Assembly: GCA_022865305.1 (NCBI GenBank)
Contig: JALHSP010000072.1
Location: forward strand, 1 to 47,553
Origin: Bacteroidales bacterium
GTDB taxonomy: Bacteria > Bacteroidota > Bacteroidia > Bacteroidales > VadinHA17
Reading direction: 5' to 3'
DNA length: 47,553 nt
Below, piece after piece: positions 39,672-47,511 of the stretch; within the stretch, counting starts at the first letter, position 1, and every line of letters starts with the position of its first letter. Made by a program: the position numbers and the translations under genes. The notes beneath the pieces were generated by a model. It had not been told where the DNA came from and did no database searches. It saw nothing but the letters and a program-made list of their open reading frames with translations.

Positions 39672-41099
39672 TTAAAATTTTAATTGTTCATCTGTTTTCT
39701 TTGGCTCTGTAAAATCAACATTTTCAGGGAATGGCGTTTCGTCCAATAATCCCCATTTTAAGCAATCCGGACTTACCCTGACTTCAATAGCCTGTGTCCT
39801 TCCGTTCCTGTTTTTTGCCACATCAATATTTGCCCTATCCGATACATCCCTCCCGTCAATCACCGGCGTTCCTATTGCCCGATACCTTACAGGAAATATT
39901 ACAATATCCGCATCCTGCTCTATTTCCCCAGAATTTCTAAGATCAGAAAGTTTAGGAAGTGAACTTGCTCTCATATCTGGGGAACGGTTAAGTTGTGCTA
40001 GTGCTATTACTGCGACCTGACATTCTTTTGCAACCGATTTGAACATCTTAGAAATTGATCCATATAGTTCACTCATATTGTCTTTGGCTGCATCTCCTTT
40101 GAATAGGTTAAGATAATCACAAATCACAAGTTCAATATTGTACCGTTTCTTTGCCCTGCGAACTTTTGACCGAAATTCGTAAATAGTCATGTGCGCCGAG
40201 TCGTCAATCCATAAAGGAACAGTTTTGTTATCTTCAATAACTCGCTCCATATTAGGCCAATCAATATTTCTTCCCTGTTTCAGATCGTATGAATCCTGTC
40301 CTGTTTCCGCAGTTAAATATCGTTCCCCAAGTTGTACGTCTGTCATTTCAAGACTGAATAATAATGTAGGATGATTCTTTTGTGCAGCGAATTTTCCAAA
40401 CTGAATTGCCAATGCGCTTTTACCCATCGAAGGACGGGAAGCTATTATTATCAAATCTCCCGGTTGCCATCCCATAGTAATATTATCAAGTTCAGATATC
40501 CCGGAAGGAACACCGAGTAATGAATTCTCATTTACTTCTCTTTTGGAAATTAAATCTGCCAGATTATTTAACAGAATCCCTATTTTTATCGGTTCTTTAT
40601 GAGTCACCGTATCTCCAAGAGTATAAAATTCTTTCTCTGCAAATTCCATCAAATCTCCTACATCCCAGGTATCATCGAAAGCTCTGTTTTGAAGTTCAGT
40701 CGAAAGCCTTATCATTTCCCTTTGGATATATTTTGTTTTAACTATGATCGCATGGTAAACCGAATGCGCCGCGCTGACTACTTTTGATGTAAGTCCTGTA
40801 ATATAAACCGGGCCACCTATTGATTCTAGTTCTCTAAAATCCCGAAGATCATTTGTAACTGTAAGCAAATCTATCACAGAATTATGTTTATAAATTCTAA
40901 TAATAGACTCAAATATCTTTTTATTAGCCTCCTTATAAAACATCTCCGGAGTTAATATGCTTATTGCCTCATCCACTATTGAAGATTCAAGTAACATAGC
41001 TCCAAGTACCGCTTCTTCCATGTCAATAGCCTGCGGCGGAATCTTACCAACGTCCGGTAATTTTGTAATCAAATTATGATCTTGTCCGTTCCCGTTCAT
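39672..41099 (-). CDS. dnaB: Replicative DNA helicase, DnaB family
   Basis: 475 residues, the full DnaB length. N-domain: PPQAIDMEEAVLGAMLLESS and PEMFYKEANKKIFESI. RecA-like core: GVPSGISELDNITMGWQPGD, Walker A ASRPSMGKSAL, LFSLEMTDVQLGERYL, Walker B-like LVICDYLNLF, then IALAQLNRSPD and SDLRNSGEIEQDADIV with the arginine-finger region. It unwinds the fork as a hexamer. It overlaps the DUF4373-type gene by 26 bases, a likely loader partner. Confidence 0.95.
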   Translation of the reverse strand: MNGNGQDHNLITKLPDVGKIPPQAIDMEEAVLGAMLLESSIVDEAISILTPEMFYKEANKKIFESIIRIYKHNSVIDLLTVTNDLRDFRELESIGGPVYITGLTSKVVSAAHSVYHAIIVKTKYIQREMIRLSTELQNRAFDDTWDVGDLMEFAEKEFYTLGDTVTHKEPIKIGILLNNLADLISKREVNENSLLGVPSGISELDNITMGWQPGDLIIIASRPSMGKSALAIQFGKFAAQKNHPTLLFSLEMTDVQLGERYLTAETGQDSYDLKQGRNIDWPNMERVIEDNKTVPLWIDDSAHMTIYEFRSKVRRAKKRYNIELVICDYLNLFKGDAAKDNMSELYGSISKMFKSVAKECQVAVIALAQLNRSPDMRASSLPKLSDLRNSGEIEQDADIVIFPVRYRAIGTPVIDGRDVSDRANIDVAKNRNGRTQAIEVRVSPDCLKWGLLDETPFPENVDFTEPKKTDEQLKF

Positions 41100-41760
41100 C
41101 TAACATTTCTTTTATAGACATTTTATTTTTATCAAAGTTTTTATCCCTACTGGCCCAAGTCGCTAATCTTTTGGATATTTCAAATGTTTTTTCCAATTCA
41201 AAACGCATTTTTGTTTTACTCTTGTTTTTTTCTGTCCAGTAATTACAAAAGGAATTTAATAGACTTTCAGGATATTTATCTAAATATTCAAATACTTCAC
41301 TTTTAAATTTTAATTCACGATTACTTAATTCTCCATTTTCTTTTACTTTATTTTCCTTTACTTTAATAGCATTGCTTTCGGATTGCGATGGCAATACGAT
41401 CGCATCCTTATATCTTTCAGGATACCAGCGTTTTAATGCTGACTGTTTTGTCTTTGCAGATTTCGCATTTCTAATTTTTAATCTTCGCAAAACGGAATCA
41501 CTATAAAATTTATTATCTTTGAATTTAAAAAGATCGTGGTTTTTTAATACGTTTGTAATGCGATCGCATTCCGAATGTAATTCAAATGCAATATTCTCTA
41601 TATTTTTTAATTCAATATATCCATTCTGTTCATAAAGCATTTCAATAACACTCCAATAAATTCCAAGTCCTATCATTCCTTCATTCATTACTAATCGTAC
41701 TAATTTAGGATCAGACCGAGCATTGTAATCATGGGAAAAATAAAAAGTCTCTTTATTCAT
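41074..41760 (-). CDS. Replication protein with DUF4373/Lin1244-like N-domain
   Basis: 228 residues. The N-terminus (ETFYFSHDYNARSDPKLVRL, then GLGIYWSVIEMLYEQNGYI) is the DUF4373 winged-helix pattern of phage replisome organisers and loaders. The C-terminal half is Lys-rich and ends in helices like DnaD-type domains. It is followed by the DnaB helicase, as expected for initiator-loader pairs. It is preceded by a 118-base leader with a strong hairpin and its own promoter. Confidence 0.78.
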   Translation of the reverse strand: MNKETFYFSHDYNARSDPKLVRLVMNEGMIGLGIYWSVIEMLYEQNGYIELKNIENIAFELHSECDRITNVLKNHDLFKFKDNKFYSDSVLRRLKIRNAKSAKTKQSALKRWYPERYKDAIVLPSQSESNAIKVKENKVKENGELSNRELKFKSEVFEYLDKYPESLLNSFCNYWTEKNKSKTKMRFELEKTFEISKRLATWASRDKNFDKNKMSIKEMLDERERTRS

Positions 41761-41775
41761 AACGCTACAATATTA

Positions 41776-41835
41776 AAGGGAACCCCCGCCGTTGTAGCAC
41801 CGATCCAGAGAGGAAAGGCCGTCGGAGGAACCCTT
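41776..41835 (-). promoter_or_regulatory. GC-rich structured leader hairpin of the replication gene
   Basis: On the minus strand AAGGG pairs with CCCTT, TT faces TT, and CCTCCG pairs with CGGGGG (one G-U). Inside lies a 34-nt loop with further short complements. The outer stem starts 16 bases before the ATG. The G-U (rather than C-A) on this strand says the RNA is read with the gene. It could be an attenuator, a protein-binding site or a small ribozyme; no known class fits. Confidence 0.6.
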
Positions 41836-41884
41836 GTATTTTAAATGTAACTTTTATTAATCATCTGAATCAATGCTACGAATA

Positions 41885-41916
41885 CAAAATTACAATTATA
41901 TTTGATTCTATGCAAA
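41885..41916 (-). promoter_or_regulatory. Bacteroidetes-type promoter of the replication unit
   Basis: TTTG (41913-41916) and TAATTTTG (41885-41892) with a 20-base spacer on the minus strand. Transcripts should begin near 41878, giving a leader of about 118 bases that contains the structured hairpin. Confidence 0.75.
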
Positions 41917-41948
41917 TTTTTGATAGTTATTTTGAATCTAACTTTTTA

Positions 41949-42791
41949 TTAAATAACAATAGGAAAATTATCTAGTTCACGACTAAATCTTAAAACAGAA
42001 ATTTGTGTTTTCTTTCTGAAATAATTCCATGCTTTATAAATTAATCCAAGTTTTTGAACTGGAGTTAATTTAAATTTTAGATTCGTTTTTGAAAAAATCA
42101 ATTTTTCTCTAAGCAATTTTATTGGATTTGTTCGATCAAGTTCGACTCCGCTACATAATGAATCAATAAAAGTAAAAGCATCATCATTATCTATATCATA
42201 TAAATAGGCATATAAACCACCTATTTCAGAAAGTGTCAAAACTCTTTGAAATTGAGTGTACCAATGATCTGCCATTAAAAGAGATGATTCCCAGAATTTT
42301 TTACGGTTATTATATACTGAGAATAATTCTGCTTTAGAAAATTTAATATTTTTAAGCATTGATCCACCACCGCTATGTCCTCCTGATCCAAGTAATACTG
42401 CGGTCGAACCGCTTTTCAATGATAAATATTTTGTAATAATAGCTGCATGATTATTAGATTGTGTAACGCCAGCAATATGAAATATATCACCAGCGGTTCT
42501 AGTAGTCCCTGTATCCAATACAGTAAACACTTCTTTATCTAATCCTGTGATTAATAAAAAAGATAATTTCACATTGGCTTTAATTAATGCCAACAATCTA
42601 TGTTGCCCATCTAATATTGTTCCATCAAAGGCTAATTTTAAAGATTCGCCCGTTTCTTCTTTCCATAATCCAGCAGACATTTGTCTGGAATATTCATTTA
42701 TTAGTCTTTCCCTTAGAGTGCGATTCATAGGATTTTTTCTTAATAAATCTTCTGCTATTGCAGGTGTGATCAATTTAAATTCTGTTTTCAT
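41949..42791 (-). CDS. ParB-like (DGQHR) domain protein
   Basis: 280 residues. The motif FDGTILDGQHRLLALIKANV (residues 56-75) matches the GxHR box of ParB/Srx-type nucleases, here in the DGQHRLLA form common to phages. A following LITGLDKEVFTVLDTGTTRT segment completes the usual pattern. The remaining 170 residues are helical with a Gly/Ser patch (GSGGHSGGGS). It may bind or nick DNA in replication; the reaction is uncertain. Confidence 0.7.
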   Translation of the reverse strand: MKTEFKLITPAIAEDLLRKNPMNRTLRERLINEYSRQMSAGLWKEETGESLKLAFDGTILDGQHRLLALIKANVKLSFLLITGLDKEVFTVLDTGTTRTAGDIFHIAGVTQSNNHAAIITKYLSLKSGSTAVLLGSGGHSGGGSMLKNIKFSKAELFSVYNNRKKFWESSLLMADHWYTQFQRVLTLSEIGGLYAYLYDIDNDDAFTFIDSLCSGVELDRTNPIKLLREKLIFSKTNLKFKLTPVQKLGLIYKAWNYFRKKTQISVLRFSRELDNFPIVI

Positions 42792-42897
42792 AATAAATGG
42801 CTATTTAAAAATTATTAAATTATCATAAAAGGATTAGATATGATTAATCTTCCTGGCTTACAAAATTATTATTTCTAACGGTCATCTATTATAATTT

Positions 42898-43737
42898 TTA
42901 ATCCCAACTTCCAAATAATGGTTTTCCATATCCTGGTTTGCGGAGCGCGAAATAACCCGCCGTGTCCATCAGCCTGAACTCATAACCCATGTGCCAAAGA
43001 TTATTGTCAAGACAATATTTAAAAGCCCGAAGTGTTCCATGATATTCTTCTTTACTAAATTCCAAATATTTATTTTCAACAAAATTTATTGATACATTAT
43101 GTAGTTCTGATGTTTCGACAACAATATAAACATACATAGGGAACTGAAATTCGAGATGTTTATATCCTGCAAGTTCTGCACCTATTTGTACGAAATATTC
43201 ATAATTCCATGCATCTTTTGTAAATTCAATTGGATCTGAATCATCTGCTGTTTTTAAACTAACTACACAAAGTTGATTATCTAAGAGACAATCCCAATCA
43301 GGAATAGCAATACAAGGTAATTTTGTTTCCTGATCTATCCATATCATTTTTGGATGTCGTTTCCTGAATTTTAAATATTTTTGTGCATCTGGATAATTTT
43401 TAATTGCATCAACACACTCTTGAGCTAATTTTATTTGATCATTTGTTATAAGTTTTTTCTTTTCTATATTTGCCCTATTAATTAAATTAGACCACTCTTC
43501 TTTTGCTTCTTTTGTTCTTTTTTCAAAATTTGTATAAGGCAAAAATAATTTATTAAATTCATCTTCATTATCAATTAACAAACAATCCGTTGCCGAACCA
43601 ATTATTTTAGCATCCGTGTCCTTACCTTTTTTATCAAGACTTAAAATATAGTGTCGCGGTGATTTACGAAACTTTTTTAATTTAGTTTGACTTATAGGAC
43701 GCTTTTTTAGAAACTCCTCATTTATTACCGTTTCCAT
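42898..43737 (-). CDS. PD-(D/E)XK-like exonuclease (DUF3799/RecE type), atypical active site
   Basis: 279 residues. The pattern of RISQ-like start (PISQTKLKKFRKSPRHYIL), GSATDCLLID, AIPDWDCLLDNQLCVVSLKT and YFVQIGAELAGYK follows RecE/DUF3799 nucleases, which trim 5' ends for recombination. Asp147/Asp149 are present, but the usual (D/E)-x-K is Ser160-Leu-Lys162. Either another acid replaces it or activity is changed. It is paired with the Rad52-like annealing gene, overlapping it by 20 bases. Confidence 0.75.
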   Translation of the reverse strand: METVINEEFLKKRPISQTKLKKFRKSPRHYILSLDKKGKDTDAKIIGSATDCLLIDNEDEFNKLFLPYTNFEKRTKEAKEEWSNLINRANIEKKKLITNDQIKLAQECVDAIKNYPDAQKYLKFRKRHPKMIWIDQETKLPCIAIPDWDCLLDNQLCVVSLKTADDSDPIEFTKDAWNYEYFVQIGAELAGYKHLEFQFPMYVYIVVETSELHNVSINFVENKYLEFSKEEYHGTLRAFKYCLDNNLWHMGYEFRLMDTAGYFALRKPGYGKPLFGSWD

Positions 43738-44500
43738 CGGGTTTTATTTTTAAGATTATTGACTTGTAAAACTCAATGGTATTTTTATCAAATTCTTCGG
43801 CTGCAAGAATCTCATTTGTAATTTTCTGAATAAACTCTGTATCCTGATTGTCCCGGAGAAGATCACTAATCATTGATCGGAGTTCTGATTTCCTTTCGTC
43901 AGGGTCTTTGATTACTCCAAGATAATCGCTAGCAGTATGTTCCCGGTTTACATCCCTTCCCAGATAACGTCCAAAGGATAGACAGGCGTTCTTAAAACAT
44001 TCAGCTTTTAGTTTGGCAAAACCTCCATTAGTCAACGCCCCTGGTTTCTTATTATCAACTGAAACAGCCCATGAATTGATTTCCTGCCGGCTCATTTTCT
44101 TTTTCTGCTCCGCTGGAATACTATCAACCATTATTTGAATAGCCGTTGCTCCGGTTCTTTTGATCCATTGTTTCGTCAAAGGATGAAATACTGATAACTC
44201 AATCGAACCGACAACTTCATTTGAGATCACTTGCCATTTGAAATTCTCTGTGTTCCATTGCCCAAAGAAAAGTTCATCCAGTGCCATCTCCATATGGGAA
44301 ATAGGAAGGTACTTGCAATCCTTGACTATTGGATGATCTTGAAGTTTATCCTTTTCAACATCTCCGTTTAGAATTTCCATAAAGTTCTGTAATCTTGCCC
44401 AAAAAGCCTGTTCAGCTTCTCGTTCTGATGCTTTCTGTAAAGAGGCATCTGTCATTTTCCCTCTCAATTCAGGGAGGGTCACTTGCTTTTCTTTTGCCAT
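43718..44500 (-). CDS. Rad52-like single-strand annealing protein
   Basis: 260 residues. The core (YLPISHMEMALDELFFGQWN, VVGSIELSVFHPLTKQWIKR, NGGFAKLKAECFKNACLSFG then RYLGRDVNRE) fits Rad52-superfamily phage recombinases of the Sak/DUF1071 kind. It would anneal complementary strands made by the exonuclease gene that follows. The Lys-rich C-terminal tail is often the SSB-binding part. Exact subfamily is not certain. Confidence 0.75.
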   Translation of the reverse strand: MAKEKQVTLPELRGKMTDASLQKASEREAEQAFWARLQNFMEILNGDVEKDKLQDHPIVKDCKYLPISHMEMALDELFFGQWNTENFKWQVISNEVVGSIELSVFHPLTKQWIKRTGATAIQIMVDSIPAEQKKKMSRQEINSWAVSVDNKKPGALTNGGFAKLKAECFKNACLSFGRYLGRDVNREHTASDYLGVIKDPDERKSELRSMISDLLRDNQDTEFIQKITNEILAAEEFDKNTIEFYKSIILKIKPDGNGNK

Positions 44501-44523
44501 AATTGATGGTTTTAAAATTAAAT

Positions 44524-44814
44524 TTATATGTATCTTATCAATAGTCTTTTCGGATACCCGGTTTTCTCTGAAATAATAATGAGCCAGTTCAAATCCACAA
44601 ACCGCCTGTGATTATTTATGATCCCGTAAAATAATTTGACCTTACAAATATCTTTCGATTTCTTATCTTTGAATACTTCCAAAGCTAAATCAGCCGCAGT
44701 CATTTCCGGGACCCCTTCTGCCCTGTGCAAATTATAATACCTTATAGCTTCTTTAATCTGTAACTCGGCTTTAACTTTCTTTATTGCCGGAGCTTCATAA
44801 TTTTTCTTTTCCAT
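44524..44814 (-). CDS. Small early protein, possible DNA-binding
   Basis: 96 residues, basic. A helix-turn-helix-like stretch (EMTAADLALEVFKDKKSKDI) lies in the middle, and NNHRRFVDLNWLIIISEKTG near the end. A full promoter lies 12 bases before the ATG, so the transcript is nearly leaderless. It heads the unit holding the recombinase genes; a regulator is possible. Confidence 0.55.
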   Translation of the reverse strand: MEKKNYEAPAIKKVKAELQIKEAIRYYNLHRAEGVPEMTAADLALEVFKDKKSKDICKVKLFYGIINNHRRFVDLNWLIIISEKTGYPKRLLIRYI

Positions 44815-44825
44815 CTTTTTTATTT

Positions 44826-44856
44826 CAAAGGTAACCTATATTTTATTACCTCCAAA
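44826..44856 (-). promoter_or_regulatory. Bacteroidetes-type promoter of the recombination unit
   Basis: TTTG (44853-44856) and TACCTTTG (44826-44833), 19-base spacer, minus strand: a perfect match. The expected start lies only about six bases before the ATG at 44814. Confidence 0.82.
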
Positions 44857-44872
44857 ATTATTTATTAACAAT

Positions 44873-45058
44873 TTATATTACTTCGGTGTCTTTAGTATAT
44901 TTATATCTATGTCCATTTTCTTCATAAACTTTACCTATCTTTTCAGGATCATCGGTAGGTACAGATATAGGTTCTATCACAAGAGGCGGTGTCGGGAAAT
45001 ACTTTTGCGTTATTGCGTGCATCCGTAAATAATATAATATTGAATTATACCACATCAT
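44873..45058 (-). CDS. Small protein, unknown function
   Basis: 61 residues starting MMWYNSILYYLRMHAI, with a Pro-rich middle (YFPTPPLVIEPISVP) and a short beta end (GHRYKYTKDTEVI). Overlaps the preceding stop by four bases. No family recognised. Confidence 0.45.
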   Translation of the reverse strand: MMWYNSILYYLRMHAITQKYFPTPPLVIEPISVPTDDPEKIGKVYEENGHRYKYTKDTEVI

Positions 45059-45258
45059 TTTCCCCTCCAGTCACATTCGTCACAAATATCAATACAATAT
45101 TCATAGCATTCGGAACAGATATTATGCATGATTATTTCTGCACCACAACAATCAGACAATCCTTTTATGTAACAATCATCACAAGGATTTATCGGAAGTT
45201 CTTTGGCTTCTGTCTGGGCTTCACTTATTGCTTGTCCCAAAAATTTGAATACATCCAT
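45055..45258 (-). CDS. Cys-rich zinc-binding small protein
   Basis: 67 residues with nine Cys: CDDC, SDCCGAE, ICSECYEYC and DICDECDW. It is probably a two-site zinc ribbon. The LSDCCGAEI motif recurs in many phage small zinc proteins. It lies in the early operon next to another zinc-ribbon gene. Possible transcription or translation effector. Confidence 0.6.
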   Translation of the reverse strand: MDVFKFLGQAISEAQTEAKELPINPCDDCYIKGLSDCCGAEIIMHNICSECYEYCIDICDECDWRGK

Positions 45259-45272
45259 AGTCTTTAGTTTAA

Positions 45273-45488
45273 TTAAACTTCCATATAATCAGGATATTTC
45301 GTATTCAAAGCCCTATAATCTTCTGGAGCCTTTAATCCACATTTTGTGCAGATTTTGTCTGGTATAACAGTTTGATGGAAGTATGAATCATCATAACCAC
45401 CACCTTCTTCAGTATAACCACAGTGTTCACATTCATAAATGGCTGTAAAATCACGCCTGTTTTGATTTAAAATTTTTTGGATTTTCAT
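45273..45488 (-). CDS. Zinc-ribbon small protein
   Basis: 71 residues. CEHCGYTEEGGGYDDSYFHQ followed by CTKCG gives two CxxC pairs about 28 residues apart, a classic zinc ribbon. N-terminal Lys/Asn/Arg. Function unknown; probably binds nucleic acid or protein. Confidence 0.65.
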   Translation of the reverse strand: MKIQKILNQNRRDFTAIYECEHCGYTEEGGGYDDSYFHQTVIPDKICTKCGLKAPEDYRALNTKYPDYMEV

Positions 45489-45499
45489 AATCTTTAATT

Positions 45500-45991
45500 T
45501 TATTTATTTTGGTTTTTAATATTATTATTATAAAATGATTCTTGTTGTAGCCATCTCTCCAATTCATACCTTAATAATTCCATATTGAGATCAGTCAGAT
45601 TGTTTTTCTTGAGTTCAACTGTATTTAAAACTATGATAAATGAATTGTCGGAGATTTTATTAATTGTTACTATTCCTTCCGGTAATTCTTTATTAAGTCC
45701 CAATAGATTTTTAAGGTAGTTTATCAATTTGGAAATTTCTTTATAATTCGTATCTATATAATTCTGAATTGTTTTAACTCCATTAATTACTGTTGAATGA
45801 TCTCTGTTGAAATTTCTACCAAGTTTTGATAGTGACAATATAGTATAATTTACCCCGAAATACCAACATAACTGCCTGGCAAAAACCATTTCTCCTTTTC
45901 TCGTTTTCCCCCCAGCCTTATCTTCTGAAATCATTAACTCACGAAAAATAACCTTTTTAATATCCTCAAAATCTATTTTCCTGTTATCCAT
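45500..45991 (-). CDS. Free-standing DnaA domain IV-like DNA-binding protein
   Basis: 163 residues. Residues about 30-80 match DnaA domain IV: RKGEMVFARQLCWYF, LSKLGRNFNRDHSTVINGVK (signature helix of DnaA-box binding). No AAA+ domain precedes it. The C-terminal 80 residues are unrelated and charged. It may bind DnaA boxes in the phage origin or compete with host DnaA. It lies early in the first operon. Confidence 0.82.
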   Translation of the reverse strand: MDNRKIDFEDIKKVIFRELMISEDKAGGKTRKGEMVFARQLCWYFGVNYTILSLSKLGRNFNRDHSTVINGVKTIQNYIDTNYKEISKLINYLKNLLGLNKELPEGIVTINKISDNSFIIVLNTVELKKNNLTDLNMELLRYELERWLQQESFYNNNIKNQNK

Positions 45992-46001
45992 TCTTTTCTA
46001 T

Positions 46002-46286
46002 TTATTTTATTATCTTCATAAGTTCTATAATTTGATTTTTATTAAGTGGCCCGTAATTATTACCACTTGGAGTTTTACAATAAACTCCTTTCTTCGAATA
46101 AGTAATTATTAATCTATCTGATTTTCTGATAATTTCTTTGCCAAAATCATTCTTAATTACAAACCATGTTTCGCTATATCTCGGCAATTTAAATTCCCAT
46201 GAATTAAATATATCTGTTAATCCTTTGGGTTTTTTAAATTCCATTAATTCTGATTCAACTTTTACAATTATTTTATTTTTTTTCAT
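46002..46286 (-). CDS. Small basic protein, unknown function
   Basis: 94 residues, Lys/Ile-rich (MKKNKIIVKVESELMEFKKP), with a beta-like WFVIKNDFGKEIIRKSDRLI stretch. The end (GPLNKNQIIELMKIIK) is a helix. It overlaps the zinc-finger gene before it by 14 bases. No family recognised. Confidence 0.5.
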   Translation of the reverse strand: MKKNKIIVKVESELMEFKKPKGLTDIFNSWEFKLPRYSETWFVIKNDFGKEIIRKSDRLIITYSKKGVYCKTPSGNNYGPLNKNQIIELMKIIK

Positions 46287-46575
46287 TTTCGCTGTGGATT
46301 AATCGGTCAACTATCGTCCTTAAACAATTTGAATTTACCATGTAAATACTACCACCGACCGGAAGTTCCGATGCATACTTTACAAATACGATTTTGCCAA
46401 TAAAAACAAATTCCCCAGTTTTCTTTAATGTCCTCGGATCAACAACCACCAATGCAATTCTTTCTTTCAGATATTCATTACATTCCCGGCAGATAGTTTT
46501 AATATTGTCGGCATCGTCAATAGTGAGTCCCCCTTTTATCAGGATAGGCTCATCACATATCAAACATTTCTCCAT
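46273..46575 (-). CDS. Small zinc-finger early protein
   Basis: 100 residues. CLICDEPILIKGG and ICRECNEYL give a CxxC-CxxC zinc site at residues 4-34. The C-terminal half is alpha/beta (RIALVVVDPRTLKKTGEFVF). Second gene of the first operon. Possibly takes over a host protein; no direct evidence. Confidence 0.6.
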   Translation of the reverse strand: MEKCLICDEPILIKGGLTIDDADNIKTICRECNEYLKERIALVVVDPRTLKKTGEFVFIGKIVFVKYASELPVGGSIYMVNSNCLRTIVDRLIHSENEKK

Positions 46576-46596
46576 CTCAATTAGAGTTAAGATTAT

Positions 46597-46818
46597 TTAT
46601 TTACTATAAAGCGTAATTTTCATACCTCTGCGGAATCGGAAAGTAACTTTGTCAATCCCTTTCTCGTCTGCCTTAATTACTATTGTCTCGGTAAGATTCA
46701 CTCCTATTATATTAATCAATTTAGCAACTCCTATCAGGCTATGTATTTTTTCCTTGCCTGTAAATCCTGAAACTTTGATCTTCCAGTTCTGGTTGATAAA
46801 CTTTGAATTTACTTTCAT
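46597..46818 (-). CDS. First early gene, unknown small protein
   Basis: 73 residues, basic and beta-rich (MKVNSKFINQNWKIKVSGFT; IDKVTFRFRRGMKITLYSK). It is the first gene after the strongest promoter and so probably made immediately on entry, a usual place for host-takeover proteins. No family recognised. Confidence 0.55.
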   Translation of the reverse strand: MKVNSKFINQNWKIKVSGFTGKEKIHSLIGVAKLINIIGVNLTETIVIKADEKGIDKVTFRFRRGMKITLYSK

Positions 46819-46845
46819 CTTTCAAAATTAATGCAGTAATAAGTA

Positions 46846-46876
46846 CAAAGGTAATATAATATATTGAACTTCCAAA
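46846..46876 (-). promoter_or_regulatory. Main early promoter
   Basis: TTTG (46873-46876) and TACCTTTG (46846-46853) separated by 19 bases on the minus strand. It opens the early operon and gives a leader of about 22 bases before the ATG at 46818. Bases 46880-46995 upstream hold no ORF that I credit. Confidence 0.85.
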
Positions 46877-46995
46877 TGTTTTTTCAATTATTTTTCAAAA
46901 ATAAGTAATATTTAACATTTCTTTCGGGTATGGTTATTTTCGCCATATCTTCGATTTAAGGCATTATCTCCGTTTTGTGGTATGTGTTATCATTT

Positions 46996-47030
46996 AAAAA
47001 AGAAAAGCCCTAACGGCCTCAGAAAAGGGC
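46996..47030 (-). terminator. Terminator after the lysis cassette
   Basis: On the minus strand GCCCT (47030-47026) and AGGGC (47011-47007) form a stem around a 14-base loop, followed by TTTTCTTTTTT. It lies about 40 bases after the spanin stop and before the early promoter, separating late from early transcripts. The stem is short, so strength is uncertain. Confidence 0.6.
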
Positions 47031-47070
47031 AAATCAGGGCATAAAGACCAGAAAGGAGAGAACTATTTAA

Positions 47071-47511
47071 CTATTTTTTCTTTAATACTCGTGGAACCAA
47101 AACTATTAAGAGGATGATCCCTGCAATAACAATACCAAGCCAGAGATACCTTTCAAATTTTGTTTTCTGCTTTATAGTATAAATCAAAGTATTCTTATCG
47201 TTAATGACTTTTATTGCGGAATCTAATTTAACAGAAAGAATAGTATCTGTTTGCCAAACCATCAATTTAATGGTATCGTGAATTACCCAACTCCTTCCAT
47301 GAGCCGTACCGGAATGAACAATAATAGTATCCCTGATAGTGCTTTCTTTAAAAACCGTATCGTGTCCGGGAACATGAACCTCAATAATTGTGTCCCTATA
47401 TATCACAGTTTCGATACTGGTAGTATCTGGCGGGTAAGTGGTATAACACCATTGCTTAGAACAGGATGCCAGAAACAAGCTTAAAAAGGCTAAATAAAGG
47501 CAAGTCTTCAT
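47071..47511 (-). CDS. Unimolecular spanin (u-spanin) candidate
   Basis: 146 residues. A lipoprotein signal (MKTCLYLAFLSLFLASC, lipobox LASC) would fix the N-terminus in the outer membrane. The periplasmic part repeats strand units of the kind RDTIIEVHVPGHDTV, and a C-terminal membrane helix (YLWLGIVIAGIILLIVLV then RVLKKK) would fix the other end in the inner membrane. One protein spanning both membranes is the definition of a u-spanin (T1 gp11 type). It is the last gene of the lysis cassette, across the circle junction; its first 99 bases are repeated at 1-99. Confidence 0.72.
   Translation of the reverse strand: MKTCLYLAFLSLFLASCSKQWCYTTYPPDTTSIETVIYRDTIIEVHVPGHDTVFKESTIRDTIIVHSGTAHGRSWVIHDTIKLMVWQTDTILSVKLDSAIKVINDKNTLIYTIKQKTKFERYLWLGIVIAGIILLIVLVPRVLKKK

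Noticed and set aside
41776-41835. Hammerhead, HDV or twister-family ribozyme
   Set aside because: The hairpin lacks the conserved core bases of these classes when read on either strand; it is kept only as a structured leader.
371-47484. Plus-strand ORFs of 60-157 codons across the window
   Set aside because: All lie opposite minus-strand genes with better motifs, spacing and start signals; none has recognisable domains or its own promoter.
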